Below, in pieces: positions 6,193 to 13,054 of a DNA stretch of 13,388 bases. The notes beneath the pieces were generated by a model. It was given only the letters and a program-made list of their open reading frames with translations, searched no databases and was not told where the DNA came from. Location of the stretch: NCBI GenBank assembly GCA_002389465.1, contig DGOT01000147.1, positions 6,857-20,244 on the forward strand, in the 5' to 3' direction. The translations under genes and the position numbers were made by a program. Each line of letters begins with the position of its first letter. The first letter of the stretch is position 1. Source of the stretch: Bacteroidales bacterium UBA4459. GTDB taxonomy: Bacteria > Bacteroidota > Bacteroidia > Bacteroidales > F082.

Positions 6193-6903
6193 TTATCCTC
6201 TTCTTCTTTGTCTTCCTTTGGGAGCAGCAGGTCTCTGTTGTTTTCCACCACCGATGGTTGTAGAAACAATTTCGGGTTTTCCGTACACTTCTCCTTTAAA
6301 AATCCAGACCTTGATACCAATACGTCCGTATGTTGTATGCGCTTCAACGAGTGCATAATCGATATCGGCACGTAGTGTGTGCAATGGAATACGACCTTCT
6401 TTATATTGTTCGGTACGCGCCATTTCAGCACCACCAAGTCTTCCTGATATCAGCACTTTTATACCTTCAGCACCCAACCGCATGCTGGAAGCAATGGATG
6501 TTTTTATCGCGCGGCGGAAAGACACACGTCCCTCGATTTGCCTGGCGATGTTAATTGCCACAATGTATGCATCCAGTTCGGGTCTCCTAATCTCTGAGAT
6601 GTTGATCTGAACTTCTTTTCCTGTCAGTTTCTTCAATTCCTCTTTCAGTTTATCCACCTCCTGGCCACCTTTACCTATAATAATTCCCGGTCTTGCCGTA
6701 TTAATAGTAACTGTTACCAGTTTTAAAGTACGCTCAATGCTGATGCGGGAAACACCGGCTTTAGCAAGACGAGCATTCAGGTATTTTCTGATCTTGTCGT
6801 CTTCAACAAGTTTTTTGGAAAAATCTTTTCCGCCATACCAGTATGAATCCCAGCCCTTGATAATTCCTAATCTAAGTCCTCTTGGATTTGTTTTTTGTCC
6901 CAT
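6193..6903 (-). CDS. rpsC: 30S ribosomal protein S3 (uS3)
   Basis: S3 is in the head of the small subunit at the mRNA entry channel and helps unwind mRNA together with S4 and S5. The product has 236 residues. It begins MGQKTNPRGLRLGIIKGWDS, has the KH-type RNA-binding domain with IIGKGGQEVDKLKEELKKLT (residues 75-94; the GxxG loop is GKGG), then the S3 signature FRRAIKTSIASSMRLGAEGI and ISGRLGGAEMAR in the C-terminal domain. The tail is short and basic (RPAAPKGRQRRRG). It starts 22 nt after rplV and precedes rplP, the conserved order. Confidence 0.98.
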   Translation of the reverse strand: MGQKTNPRGLRLGIIKGWDSYWYGGKDFSKKLVEDDKIRKYLNARLAKAGVSRISIERTLKLVTVTINTARPGIIIGKGGQEVDKLKEELKKLTGKEVQINISEIRRPELDAYIVAINIARQIEGRVSFRRAIKTSIASSMRLGAEGIKVLISGRLGGAEMARTEQYKEGRIPLHTLRADIDYALVEAHTTYGRIGIKVWIFKGEVYGKPEIVSTTIGGGKQQRPAAPKGRQRRRG

Positions 6904-6925
6904 TATACTAGATCTATCTTTAAAA

Positions 6926-7372
6926 TTATTTGCTTTCTGTAGTTTCTGTTTCTACCTTATCTTCAGCTGCCTGACTATCCAGTCTGTTTCCAAGAATCAA
7001 TGTTACATGATTCGATCTTTTCCTGATCCTGTGTGCTCTTCCCTGCGGTGCCGGCTGAATTCTTTTCAGCATTCTGCCCGAATCAACCTTAATTTCTTTT
7101 ATATAAAGCTGATTATCTTCAATACGCGCACCTTCATTTTTCACTTCCCAGTTAGCGATGGCTGACCGCAATAACTTATATAATTTCTTTGCCGGTTCTT
7201 TCGGTGTGAATTGCAGAACGCCTAAGGCCTGTTCTACATCCATACCACGAACCAGATCAGCCACCAGTCTCATCTTTCGAGGTGACGTAGGCACATTGCG
7301 CAGACGAGCGATATATAATGTTTTCCGCTCTTCTTTTCTCTGCTCGGCACGTATGTGTTTTCTTGATCCCAT
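6926..7372 (-). CDS. rplV: 50S ribosomal protein L22 (uL22) with acidic C-terminal tail
   Basis: L22 lines the peptide exit tunnel with a long beta hairpin that senses stalling peptides. The 148-residue protein opens with a basic arm (MGSRKHIRAEQRKEERK), has NVPTSPRKMRLVADLVRGMD (the L22 signature), and the hairpin region GRMLKRIQPAPQGRAHRIRKR, where macrolide-resistance deletions occur in other species; it looks intact. Compared with about 110 residues in E. coli, it has an extra N-terminal arm and a tail of some 17 residues rich in Glu, Asp and Thr (DSQAAEDKVETETTESK). Longer L22 proteins are usual in Bacteroidota, so this is not by itself odd. It starts 14 nt after rpsS. Confidence 0.97.
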   Translation of the reverse strand: MGSRKHIRAEQRKEERKTLYIARLRNVPTSPRKMRLVADLVRGMDVEQALGVLQFTPKEPAKKLYKLLRSAIANWEVKNEGARIEDNQLYIKEIKVDSGRMLKRIQPAPQGRAHRIRKRSNHVTLILGNRLDSQAAEDKVETETTESK

Positions 7373-7386
7373 TGTTACAGTGCTTT

Positions 7387-7662
7387 TTAATTTCCTATAT
7401 TCTTTTTCCCACCATGCCCTCTGAACAAACGTGTAGGGGCAAACTCTCCGAGTTTATGTCCAACCATATTCTCAGTAATATACACCGGAATAAATTTATT
7501 TCCGTTATGAACTGCTATGGTCTGACCAACAAAATCAGGAGAGATCATGGATGCTCTTGACCATGTTTTTATTACTGATTTTTTGCCAGACGAAACATTA
7601 GCCAACACCTTTTTCTCTAATTTGATGTCTATGTATGGTCCTTTTTTTAACGAACGGCTCAT
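7387..7662 (-). CDS. rpsS: 30S ribosomal protein S19 (uS19)
   Basis: S19 pairs with S13 in the head of the small subunit and contacts A- and P-site tRNAs through bridge B1a. The 91-residue product starts MSRSLKKGPYIDIKLEKKVL and has KTWSRASMISPDFVGQTIAVHNGNKFIPVYI (positions 34-64 contain the SRxSxIxPxFVG core) followed by ENMVGHKLGEFAPTR, the S19 signature, and a basic tail ending in GHGGKKNIGN. It lies 26 nt after rplB and 14 nt before rplV. The gap before the start contains GAGAATTAAT but no true Shine-Dalgarno. Confidence 0.98.
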   Translation of the reverse strand: MSRSLKKGPYIDIKLEKKVLANVSSGKKSVIKTWSRASMISPDFVGQTIAVHNGNKFIPVYITENMVGHKLGEFAPTRLFRGHGGKKNIGN

Positions 7663-7688
7663 ATTAATTCTCTATTTACGTTCTATAA

Positions 7689-8513
7689 TTATTTCTTTCT
7701 TCTTTCGATGATGTACTTGCTCGAAGCTTTTTTCTTGGAACGGGTTCTGAAACCTTTTGCAGGTAAACCTTTCCTTGAACGCGGATGCCCACCTGAGGCT
7801 CTTCCTTCGCCACCACCCATCGGGTGATCTACAGGGTTCATAGCAACGCCACGAACACGTGGACGACGGCCTAACCAACGACTTCTACCAGCTTTACCCG
7901 ATTTTTCCAAACCATGGTCAACGTTCGATACCATACCAATGGTAGCTTTACAAGTTTGCAGTATCATGCGTGTTTCACCCGAAGGAAGTTTGATGATAGC
8001 AAATTTACCGTCGCGTGTCATCAGTTGAGCATACGATCCGGCACTTCTTGCCATTTTTCCTCCCTGACCCGGACGTAACTCGATGTTGTGAATGATAGTA
8101 CCGAAAGGTATCTCACTCAAATACATCGCATTCCCCAGTTCAGGAGCTATTCCTTTTCCGGCGTTAATCTCCTGGCCAACTTTTAGACCATGAGGTGCCA
8201 CGATGTATCTCTTTTCACCATCCACATAATTGACTAATGCAATACGTGCCGTACGGTTTGGATCATACTCAATCGTTTTAACCACGCCGGGAACTCCTTC
8301 CTTGTCGCGTTTAAAGTCGATCAGACGATACTTTTTCTTATGCCCGCCGCCAATATTGCGAACGGTCATTCTTCCTTCGTTGTTTCTTCCACCAGAACTT
8401 TTCTTACCTACTACCAAACTCTTTTCAGGTTTTGCAGTTGTTATTTCATCAAACGCACTAATTAATTTAAAGCGTTGACCTGGTGTTGTCGGTTTATATT
8501 TTTTCAGAGCCAT
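7689..8513 (-). CDS. rplB: 50S ribosomal protein L2 (uL2)
   Basis: L2 is one of the most conserved ribosomal proteins; it reaches from the solvent side to the peptidyl-transferase centre and forms intersubunit bridge B7b. The 274-residue product has the N-terminal OB-like domain with GGRNNEGRMTVRNIGGGHKK (41-60), YRLIDFKRDKEGVPG, IEYDPNRTARIAL, the SH3-like domain with GQGGKMARSAGSYAQL, and the C-terminal extension GVAMNPVDHPMGGGEGRASG. His230 (His229 of E. coli when Met1 is not counted, reported as essential for peptide-bond formation) is kept, but the second His of the usual DHPHGGGEGR is Met232. The start is 5 nt after the rplW stop. I know the DHPM form from other Bacteroidota. Confidence 0.98.
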   Translation of the reverse strand: MALKKYKPTTPGQRFKLISAFDEITTAKPEKSLVVGKKSSGGRNNEGRMTVRNIGGGHKKKYRLIDFKRDKEGVPGVVKTIEYDPNRTARIALVNYVDGEKRYIVAPHGLKVGQEINAGKGIAPELGNAMYLSEIPFGTIIHNIELRPGQGGKMARSAGSYAQLMTRDGKFAIIKLPSGETRMILQTCKATIGMVSNVDHGLEKSGKAGRSRWLGRRPRVRGVAMNPVDHPMGGGEGRASGGHPRSRKGLPAKGFRTRSKKKASSKYIIERRKK

Positions 8514-8518
8514 TTCTT

Positions 8519-8809
8519 CTAAATGTTGCTAAAAAAATCAATTGTTTCTCCTTCGGCCAAAGTAACAATGGCTTTTTTGAAGGCTTTTGTTTTACCGGCA
8601 ATCACGCCTGATTTTGTGAAACGTGATCTCCTTTTCCCTGAATAATTCATAGTGTTTACAGAAAGCACCTGCACATCATAAAGCTCTTCAACTTCGTCTC
8701 TGATTTGCAATTTGTTGGCAGACTTATCAACGATAAATCCAAACTGATTCAGCTTTTCACCTTTATCAGTCATTTTTTCTGTAATCACCGGTTTTAATAT
8801 TACACCCAT
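8519..8809 (-). CDS. rplW: 50S ribosomal protein L23 (uL23)
   Basis: L23 sits at the peptide tunnel exit and is the main contact for trigger factor and the signal recognition particle. The 96-residue product starts MGVILKPVITEKMTDKGEKL, where LKPVITEKM is the family's N-terminal signature, continues with YxFxVDxxANKxxIRxxVExxYxVxVxxVNTM-type spacing (FIVDKSANKLQIRDEVEELY, then VQVLSVNTM), and has the basic loop SGKRRSRFTKSGVIAGKTK. It ends AEGETIDFFSNI, typical of the short bacterial form. It starts 11 nt after rplD with GGAAGAAG just upstream, a weak purine stretch. The stop is TAG. Confidence 0.97.
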   Translation of the reverse strand: MGVILKPVITEKMTDKGEKLNQFGFIVDKSANKLQIRDEVEELYDVQVLSVNTMNYSGKRRSRFTKSGVIAGKTKAFKKAIVTLAEGETIDFFSNI

Positions 8810-8820
8810 CTTCTTCCGTT

Positions 8821-9453
8821 TTATTTGTTAGAAAACATGGATTCAACTGTCTTCAATGAGCTTTCAACAAACACAAGTTTATTTGCGTTTAAAATCTCAT
8901 AAGTATTCAACGACTCGGGCCTAACAACTTTGGCTCTGGGAACATTACGTGCCGAGAGCAATATGTTGCTGCTCGCTTCATTGATTACCAACAATGTTTT
9001 CTTGTCTTTTATATTTAAATTCTCAAGAATTTCGAGGTATTTCTTTGTTCTCGGGGCTTCCATTGTGAAATCTTCAAGAACAATAATACCTTTATCTTTA
9101 GCTTTATAAGTAAGTGCTGAAATTCGGGCAAGACGTTTTACTTTCTTGTTCAGTTTAAACCTATAGTCGTGCGGATGTGGGCCAAAAGCACGGCCACCAC
9201 CACGAAAGAGAGGGTTCTTAATACTTCCGGCACGTGCTGTACCAGTTCCTTTCTGACGTTTGATCTTACGCGTACTACCTATAACATCACTTCTCTCCTT
9301 GGAATCGTGTGTACCCTGACGTGCATTTGCCAGATACTGTTTTGCATCCAGGTAAATAGCATGGTCGTTGGGTTCAATTCCAAAGATGGATTTGTTTAGC
9401 TTCACCTTTTTATCGGTAGCCTCTCCACTGATCTTATGAACTACTAACTCCAT
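8821..9453 (-). CDS. rplD: 50S ribosomal protein L4 (uL4)
   Basis: L4 has a globular part on the surface and a long loop that helps form the constriction of the peptide tunnel. In E. coli it also represses its own operon. The 210-residue protein shows the tunnel loop with KRQKGTGTARAGSIKNPLFR (69-88), GGGRAFGPHPHDYRFKLNKK (89-108), and a C-terminal Rossmann-like part with TLLVINEAS and LSARNVPRAKVV. The macrolide-linked KGTGTARAG residues look wild type. The ATG lies inside the end of rplC: the two genes overlap by 10 nt (9444-9453) in different frames, so L4 synthesis is probably coupled to L3. There is no room for an E. coli-style S10 leader in this region. Confidence 0.98.
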   Translation of the reverse strand: MELVVHKISGEATDKKVKLNKSIFGIEPNDHAIYLDAKQYLANARQGTHDSKERSDVIGSTRKIKRQKGTGTARAGSIKNPLFRGGGRAFGPHPHDYRFKLNKKVKRLARISALTYKAKDKGIIVLEDFTMEAPRTKKYLEILENLNIKDKKTLLVINEASSNILLSARNVPRAKVVRPESLNTYEILNANKLVFVESSLKTVESMFSNK

Positions 9454-10067
9454 CTTTCAATTATTACAAGTGAATTATTTGGACCGGGTACCGATCCTTT
9501 TACAACAATCAAATTCTTTTCAGGAATGATTTTCATTACTTGCAGGTTGATCATTTTCACACGATCACCACCCATTCTTCCTGCCATACGCATCCCTTTG
9601 AAAACTCTTGACGGATATGACGAAGCGCCAATCGAACCCGGGGCTCTCATTCGGTTATGCTGTCCGTGTGTAGCATCATTTACTCCGCGGAATCCATGAC
9701 GTTTTACAACCCCCTGAAACCCTTTTCCCTTTGAAGTACCAACCACATCAATGTATTCGCCTTCAACAAACACGTCTACCGTAAGCACATCACCATATTC
9801 CTTTTTTTCTTCGAACCTGGTAAACTCCGCAATAAATCTTTTAGGAGTTGTCTTCGCCTTGGCAAAATGCCCTTTCAAAGCTTTTGTTGTGTGCTTTTCT
9901 TTCTTATCTTCAAAAGCAAGCTGAATAGCTTCGTAACCGTCTTTTTCCTTGGTACGGACTTGGGTTACCACGCATGGCCCAGCTTCAATAACAGTACACG
10001 GAATGTTTTTACCATTCTCATCGAATATGCTGGTCATACCTATTTTCTTACCTAATAATCCTGACAT
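9444..10067 (-). CDS. rplC: 50S ribosomal protein L3 (uL3)
   Basis: L3 starts large-subunit assembly and sends a loop to the peptidyl-transferase centre. The 207-residue product begins MSGLLGKKIGMTSIFDENGK, has TSKGKGFQGVVKRHGFRG (111-128), THGQHNRMRAPGSIG (133-147) and VFKGMRMAGRMGGDRV (154-169), all typical of L3. In the tip of the loop, where E. coli has GSIGQNQTPG with Gln150 methylated by PrmB, this protein reads GSIGASSYPS, so the modified Gln is absent. The stop is TAG followed in frame by another TAG, and the last codons overlap the rplD start by 10 nt. It lies 30 nt after rpsJ with an A-rich leader. Confidence 0.98.
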   Translation of the reverse strand: MSGLLGKKIGMTSIFDENGKNIPCTVIEAGPCVVTQVRTKEKDGYEAIQLAFEDKKEKHTTKALKGHFAKAKTTPKRFIAEFTRFEEKKEYGDVLTVDVFVEGEYIDVVGTSKGKGFQGVVKRHGFRGVNDATHGQHNRMRAPGSIGASSYPSRVFKGMRMAGRMGGDRVKMINLQVMKIIPEKNLIVVKGSVPGPNNSLVIIERWS

Positions 10068-10097
10068 TTCTCTTTATCTTTTATCCGTTCTGAATTG

Positions 10098-10403
10098 TTA
10101 AACTTTTATCTCAACCTCAACACCGCTGGGTAATTCCAGTTTCATTAAAGAATCAATTGTTTTTGAGGATGAGTTATACACATCCATCAACCTCTTAAAT
10201 GTGCTCAGTTCAAACTGTTCCCTTGACTTTTTGTTCACAAAAGTTGAACGGTTAACAGTGAATACCTTTTTATGAGTTGGTAAAGGGATAGGTCCGCTGA
10301 CAACAGCACCTGTTTGTTTTACCGCTTTTACAATCTTCTCTGCTGATTTATCAACCAGATTATGATCGTAAGATTTAAGCTTAATTCTAATTCTTTGGCT
10401 CAC
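10098..10403 (-). CDS. rpsJ: 30S ribosomal protein S10 (uS10, NusE), GTG start
   Basis: S10 is in the head of the small subunit and doubles as NusE, which with NusB takes part in rRNA antitermination and links RNA polymerase to the leading ribosome through NusG. The 101-residue product starts MSQRIRIKLKSYDHNLVDKS and has GPIPLPTHKKVFTVNRSTFV (38-57), SREQFELSTFKRLMDVY (60-76) and the end LELPSGVEVEIKV, the complete S10 pattern. The first codon is GTG (10403-10401), the only non-ATG start I accept in the window; the protein length and alignment leave no better choice. It follows fusA after 13 nt; the usual tuf gene of the E. coli order is absent. The leader is A/T-rich (AAAACGTTATAAAA). Confidence 0.97.
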   Translation of the reverse strand: MSQRIRIKLKSYDHNLVDKSAEKIVKAVKQTGAVVSGPIPLPTHKKVFTVNRSTFVNKKSREQFELSTFKRLMDVYNSSSKTIDSLMKLELPSGVEVEIKV

Positions 10404-10416
10404 TTTTATAACGTTT

Positions 10417-12534
10417 TTAACTAATTATTCCTTTAACTTCTTTAATGATCTCTTCGGTAACAAATTTTGGAACAGGCTCATATCTGTAAAATTCCAATGT
10501 TGAGTTTGCCCTTCCTGAAGTTAATGACCTCAGTGTAGTAACATAACCAAACATTTCTGATAATGGCACTTTAGCCTGAACCACCTGCGCTCCAACTTTT
10601 GCCGCTACATTCTCAACGATTGCCCGTCTCTTGTTCAGGTCGCCTGTAACGTCACCAACATATTCATCAGGTGTTACTATCTCCAGCTTCATAACCGGCT
10701 CCAGCAGAACAGATTTCACTTTTCGGGCTGCATTCTTAAACCCGATTTTTGCAGCCAGTTCAAAAGATAACTGATCGGAATCTACCGCATGGAATGATCC
10801 ATCGAACAACCTGATCTTCATACTATCTACAGGGTATCCAGCGAGTACTCCATTTTGCATAGCTGCCTTGAATCCTTTTTTAACCGATGGTATAAATTCT
10901 TTAGGTATAGTACCCCCCCTAATCTCGTCAATAAATTGCAATCCTTCTTCACTATCGTCAGCTGGTCCAATTTCAAATTGGATATCGGCAAATTTACCCC
11001 TGCCACCTGTTTGCTTCTTATATATTTCCCTGTATTCGCCTGAGCCTACAATACGTTCCTTATATGAAACCTGAGGCTGGCCAACATTACATCCTACATT
11101 AAACTCGCGCTTCATCCTGTCGATAAGAATATCGAGATGCAATTCGCCCATTCCGGAAATAATTGTCTGTCCCGAATCTTCATCACTCCTGACTTTGAAA
11201 GTAGGATCTTCCTCTGATAATTTTGCCAACGCCGATGACATTTTATCTAAATCTTTCTGTGTTTTCGGTTCAATAGCTACACTGATTACAGGATCGGGGA
11301 ATGTCATGGACTCAAGAATAATCTGATGTTTCTCATCACATAAGGTGTCACCCGTACGGATGGTTTTAAACCCGACAGCAGCACCAATATCACCTGCTTC
11401 TATTTTTTCCATCGGCTCCTGCTTGTTGGCATGCATTTGCATGAGCCGGCTGATTCTTTCTTTTTTACCGGTAGATACATTATATACATAAGAACCTGCT
11501 TTCAATGTACCTGAATAAACTCTGAAGAAAACCAGGCGCCCGATGAATGGATCGGTGGCAATTTTAAAAGCCAATGCACTGAAATGATCATCAGGATCAG
11601 CATGACGAACGACATCCTGATCCGATTTCGGATTTATACCGGTTATAGGTGGAACATCCAACGGGCTCGGAAGAAATTCGATAATAGAATTCAACAGCAT
11701 TTGAACTCCTTTATTCTTAAAAGCAGAACCACACATGACAGGTGTTATTTCCATTGACAGTGTTGCTTTTCTGATCACTTCGATCATATCTTCTTCAGTA
11801 ATAGAATGCGGATCTTCCATAAATTTCTCAAGCAGCTCATCACTTTCCTCAGCCACACCTTCGATCAATTTCATCCGATAGGTATGTGCCAGTTCTTCAA
11901 GATCTTCAGGTATAGGTATTTCCGTAATAGTCAATCCCTTGTCCGTATCATCCCAAATAAAAGCTTTATCTTTAACAAGGTCAACAACCCCGCGGAAATC
12001 TTCTTCTGCTCCTATGGGTATTTGAATTGGCACCGGATTAGCACCAAGCCTTTCTTTGATCTGATCGACCACTCCGAAAAAGTCAGCACCGGCCCTGTCC
12101 ATTTTATTGACAAAGCTTATACGTGGTACATTATACTTATCGGCTTGTCTCCATACAGTTTCTGATTGTGGCTCAACACCGCCAACAGCACAGAATAAAG
12201 CTACAGCGCCGTCAAGAATACGTAATGAGCGTTCCACCTCTACCGTAAAGTCAACGTGACCCGGAGTATCGATAATATTTATCTTATATTTTTTATTGAA
12301 CAGATCCCAGTAAACAGTTGTAGCCGCTGAGGTAATCGTAATTCCACGCTCCTGTTCCTGAACCATCCAGTCCATGGTAGCAGCTCCTTCGTGTACTTCA
12401 CCAATTTTATAGTTCTTCCCCGTATAATACAGGATGCGCTCTGTGACAGTGGTTTTACCCGCGTCAATATGAGCCATAATCCCGATATTACGGTTAAGAC
12501 CTAATTTATTGGATATGTTTATTTGAGCTGCCAT
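10417..12534 (-). CDS. fusA: Elongation factor G (EF-G)
   Basis: EF-G is the GTPase that moves tRNAs and mRNA through the ribosome after each peptide bond and, with the recycling factor, splits ribosomes at the end. The 705-residue protein has all the GTPase motifs: G1 AHIDAGKT (21-28), G2 RGIT (63-66), G3 DTPGH (89-93), G4 NKMD (143-146) and G5 in CGSAF (about 264-268). Domain II follows, then domain III with GMGELHLDILIDRMKREF, domain IV with the tip loop FHAVDSDQLSFE, in which the His important for translocation is kept, and domain V. The length is normal. It lies 21 nt after rpsG and directly before rpsJ. Bacteroidota often have an additional EF-G-like paralogue elsewhere; the location in the str block and the intact motifs make this the main translational factor. 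Confidence 0.98.
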   Translation of the reverse strand: MAAQINISNKLGLNRNIGIMAHIDAGKTTVTERILYYTGKNYKIGEVHEGAATMDWMVQEQERGITITSAATTVYWDLFNKKYKINIIDTPGHVDFTVEVERSLRILDGAVALFCAVGGVEPQSETVWRQADKYNVPRISFVNKMDRAGADFFGVVDQIKERLGANPVPIQIPIGAEEDFRGVVDLVKDKAFIWDDTDKGLTITEIPIPEDLEELAHTYRMKLIEGVAEESDELLEKFMEDPHSITEEDMIEVIRKATLSMEITPVMCGSAFKNKGVQMLLNSIIEFLPSPLDVPPITGINPKSDQDVVRHADPDDHFSALAFKIATDPFIGRLVFFRVYSGTLKAGSYVYNVSTGKKERISRLMQMHANKQEPMEKIEAGDIGAAVGFKTIRTGDTLCDEKHQIILESMTFPDPVISVAIEPKTQKDLDKMSSALAKLSEEDPTFKVRSDEDSGQTIISGMGELHLDILIDRMKREFNVGCNVGQPQVSYKERIVGSGEYREIYKKQTGGRGKFADIQFEIGPADDSEEGLQFIDEIRGGTIPKEFIPSVKKGFKAAMQNGVLAGYPVDSMKIRLFDGSFHAVDSDQLSFELAAKIGFKNAARKVKSVLLEPVMKLEIVTPDEYVGDVTGDLNKRRAIVENVAAKVGAQVVQAKVPLSEMFGYVTTLRSLTSGRANSTLEFYRYEPVPKFVTEEIIKEVKGIIS

Positions 12535-12555
12535 TTATTTTTTCAAGCTGTTCAT
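12535..12555 (-). other. Seven-codon in-frame mini-ORF filling the rpsG-fusA gap
   Basis: The 21 nt between the rpsG stop and the fusA start read ATG AAC AGC TTG AAA AAA TAA on the coding strand, an ORF for MNSLKK. Its ATG follows the rpsG TAA with no spacing and its TAA is followed at once by the fusA ATG. All three frames are the same. The A-rich end (TTGAAAAAATAA) also looks like the A-rich leaders used by Bacteroidota, so the ORF may be accidental. I know of no described peptide here. Confidence 0.2.
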
Positions 12556-13023
12556 TTAAAATCTAAAATGTGAGAATGCCTTGTTTGCTTCAGCCATTCT
12601 GTGCGTATCTTCTTTCTTTTTATAAGCAGCGCCTTCATCTTTATAAGCAGCCAAAATCTCACCAGCCAACTTCTGTCCCATACTTTTTTCATGACGTTTC
12701 CGGGAGAAGCCGATCAGGTTTTTCATGCCAATAGACTGTTTGCGGCTTGCTGGAATTTCAGAAGGAATCTGAAAAGTAGCTCCACCTATTCTACGACTTC
12801 TAACCTCTACAGCCGGTGTAACATTGGCAAGGGCTTTTTTCCATACTTCGATCGGGTCTTCACTTGTTTTTGCCGCTACAGTGTCCATTGCTTCATAAAA
12901 AATTCTGTAAGCAGTACTTTTCTTCCCTTGCAACATGAGGTTGTTTACAAACTTCGTCACCAAAACATCGTTAAATTTTGGGTCGGGAAGGATGATTCTT
13001 TTTTTTGGTTTTGCTTTTCTCAT
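12556..13023 (-). CDS. rpsG: 30S ribosomal protein S7 (uS7)
   Basis: S7 starts assembly of the head of the small subunit and lines the E site. The 155-residue product starts MRKAKPKKRIILPDPKFNDV and continues with VTKFVNNLMLQGKKSTAYRI, NVTPAVEVRSRRIGGATFQI (the S7 signature region, about 67-86) and the C-terminal RMAEANKAFSHFRF. In E. coli S7 represses its operon by binding the roughly 100-nt rpsL-rpsG spacer; here the spacer is 31 nt and shows no comparable structure. The ATG is preceded by AATAAGCTTTATATATA, with no Shine-Dalgarno. The gene is followed directly by a short in-frame ATG run before fusA. Confidence 0.98.
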   Translation of the reverse strand: MRKAKPKKRIILPDPKFNDVLVTKFVNNLMLQGKKSTAYRIFYEAMDTVAAKTSEDPIEVWKKALANVTPAVEVRSRRIGGATFQIPSEIPASRKQSIGMKNLIGFSRKRHEKSMGQKLAGEILAAYKDEGAAYKKKEDTHRMAEANKAFSHFRF

Positions 13024-13054
13024 TATATATAAAGCTTATTATTCTTAACCACTA

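Noticed and set aside
6168..6437. Minus-strand frame of 89 codons overlapping the 3' half of rpsC in another frame
   Set aside because: It sits within S3 coding sequence, and the product resembles nothing known. It is an out-of-frame shadow.
6737..7165. Plus-strand open frame of 142 codons across the rpsC-rplV junction
   Set aside because: It runs antisense to the ends of two certain genes. The hydrophobic composition is what reverse reading of Lys/Glu-rich coding sequence gives (Phe, Leu, Ser).
10404..10416. Loss of tuf as a deletion or assembly gap
   Set aside because: A direct fusA-rpsJ junction is the familiar Bacteroidota arrangement, and both flanking genes are complete.
12601..13032. 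Plus-strand open frame of 143 codons opposite rpsG
   Set aside because: It lies fully within the conserved S7 gene on the other strand, its product is an unrecognisable Phe/Ser-rich shadow, and no start context or neighbour supports it.
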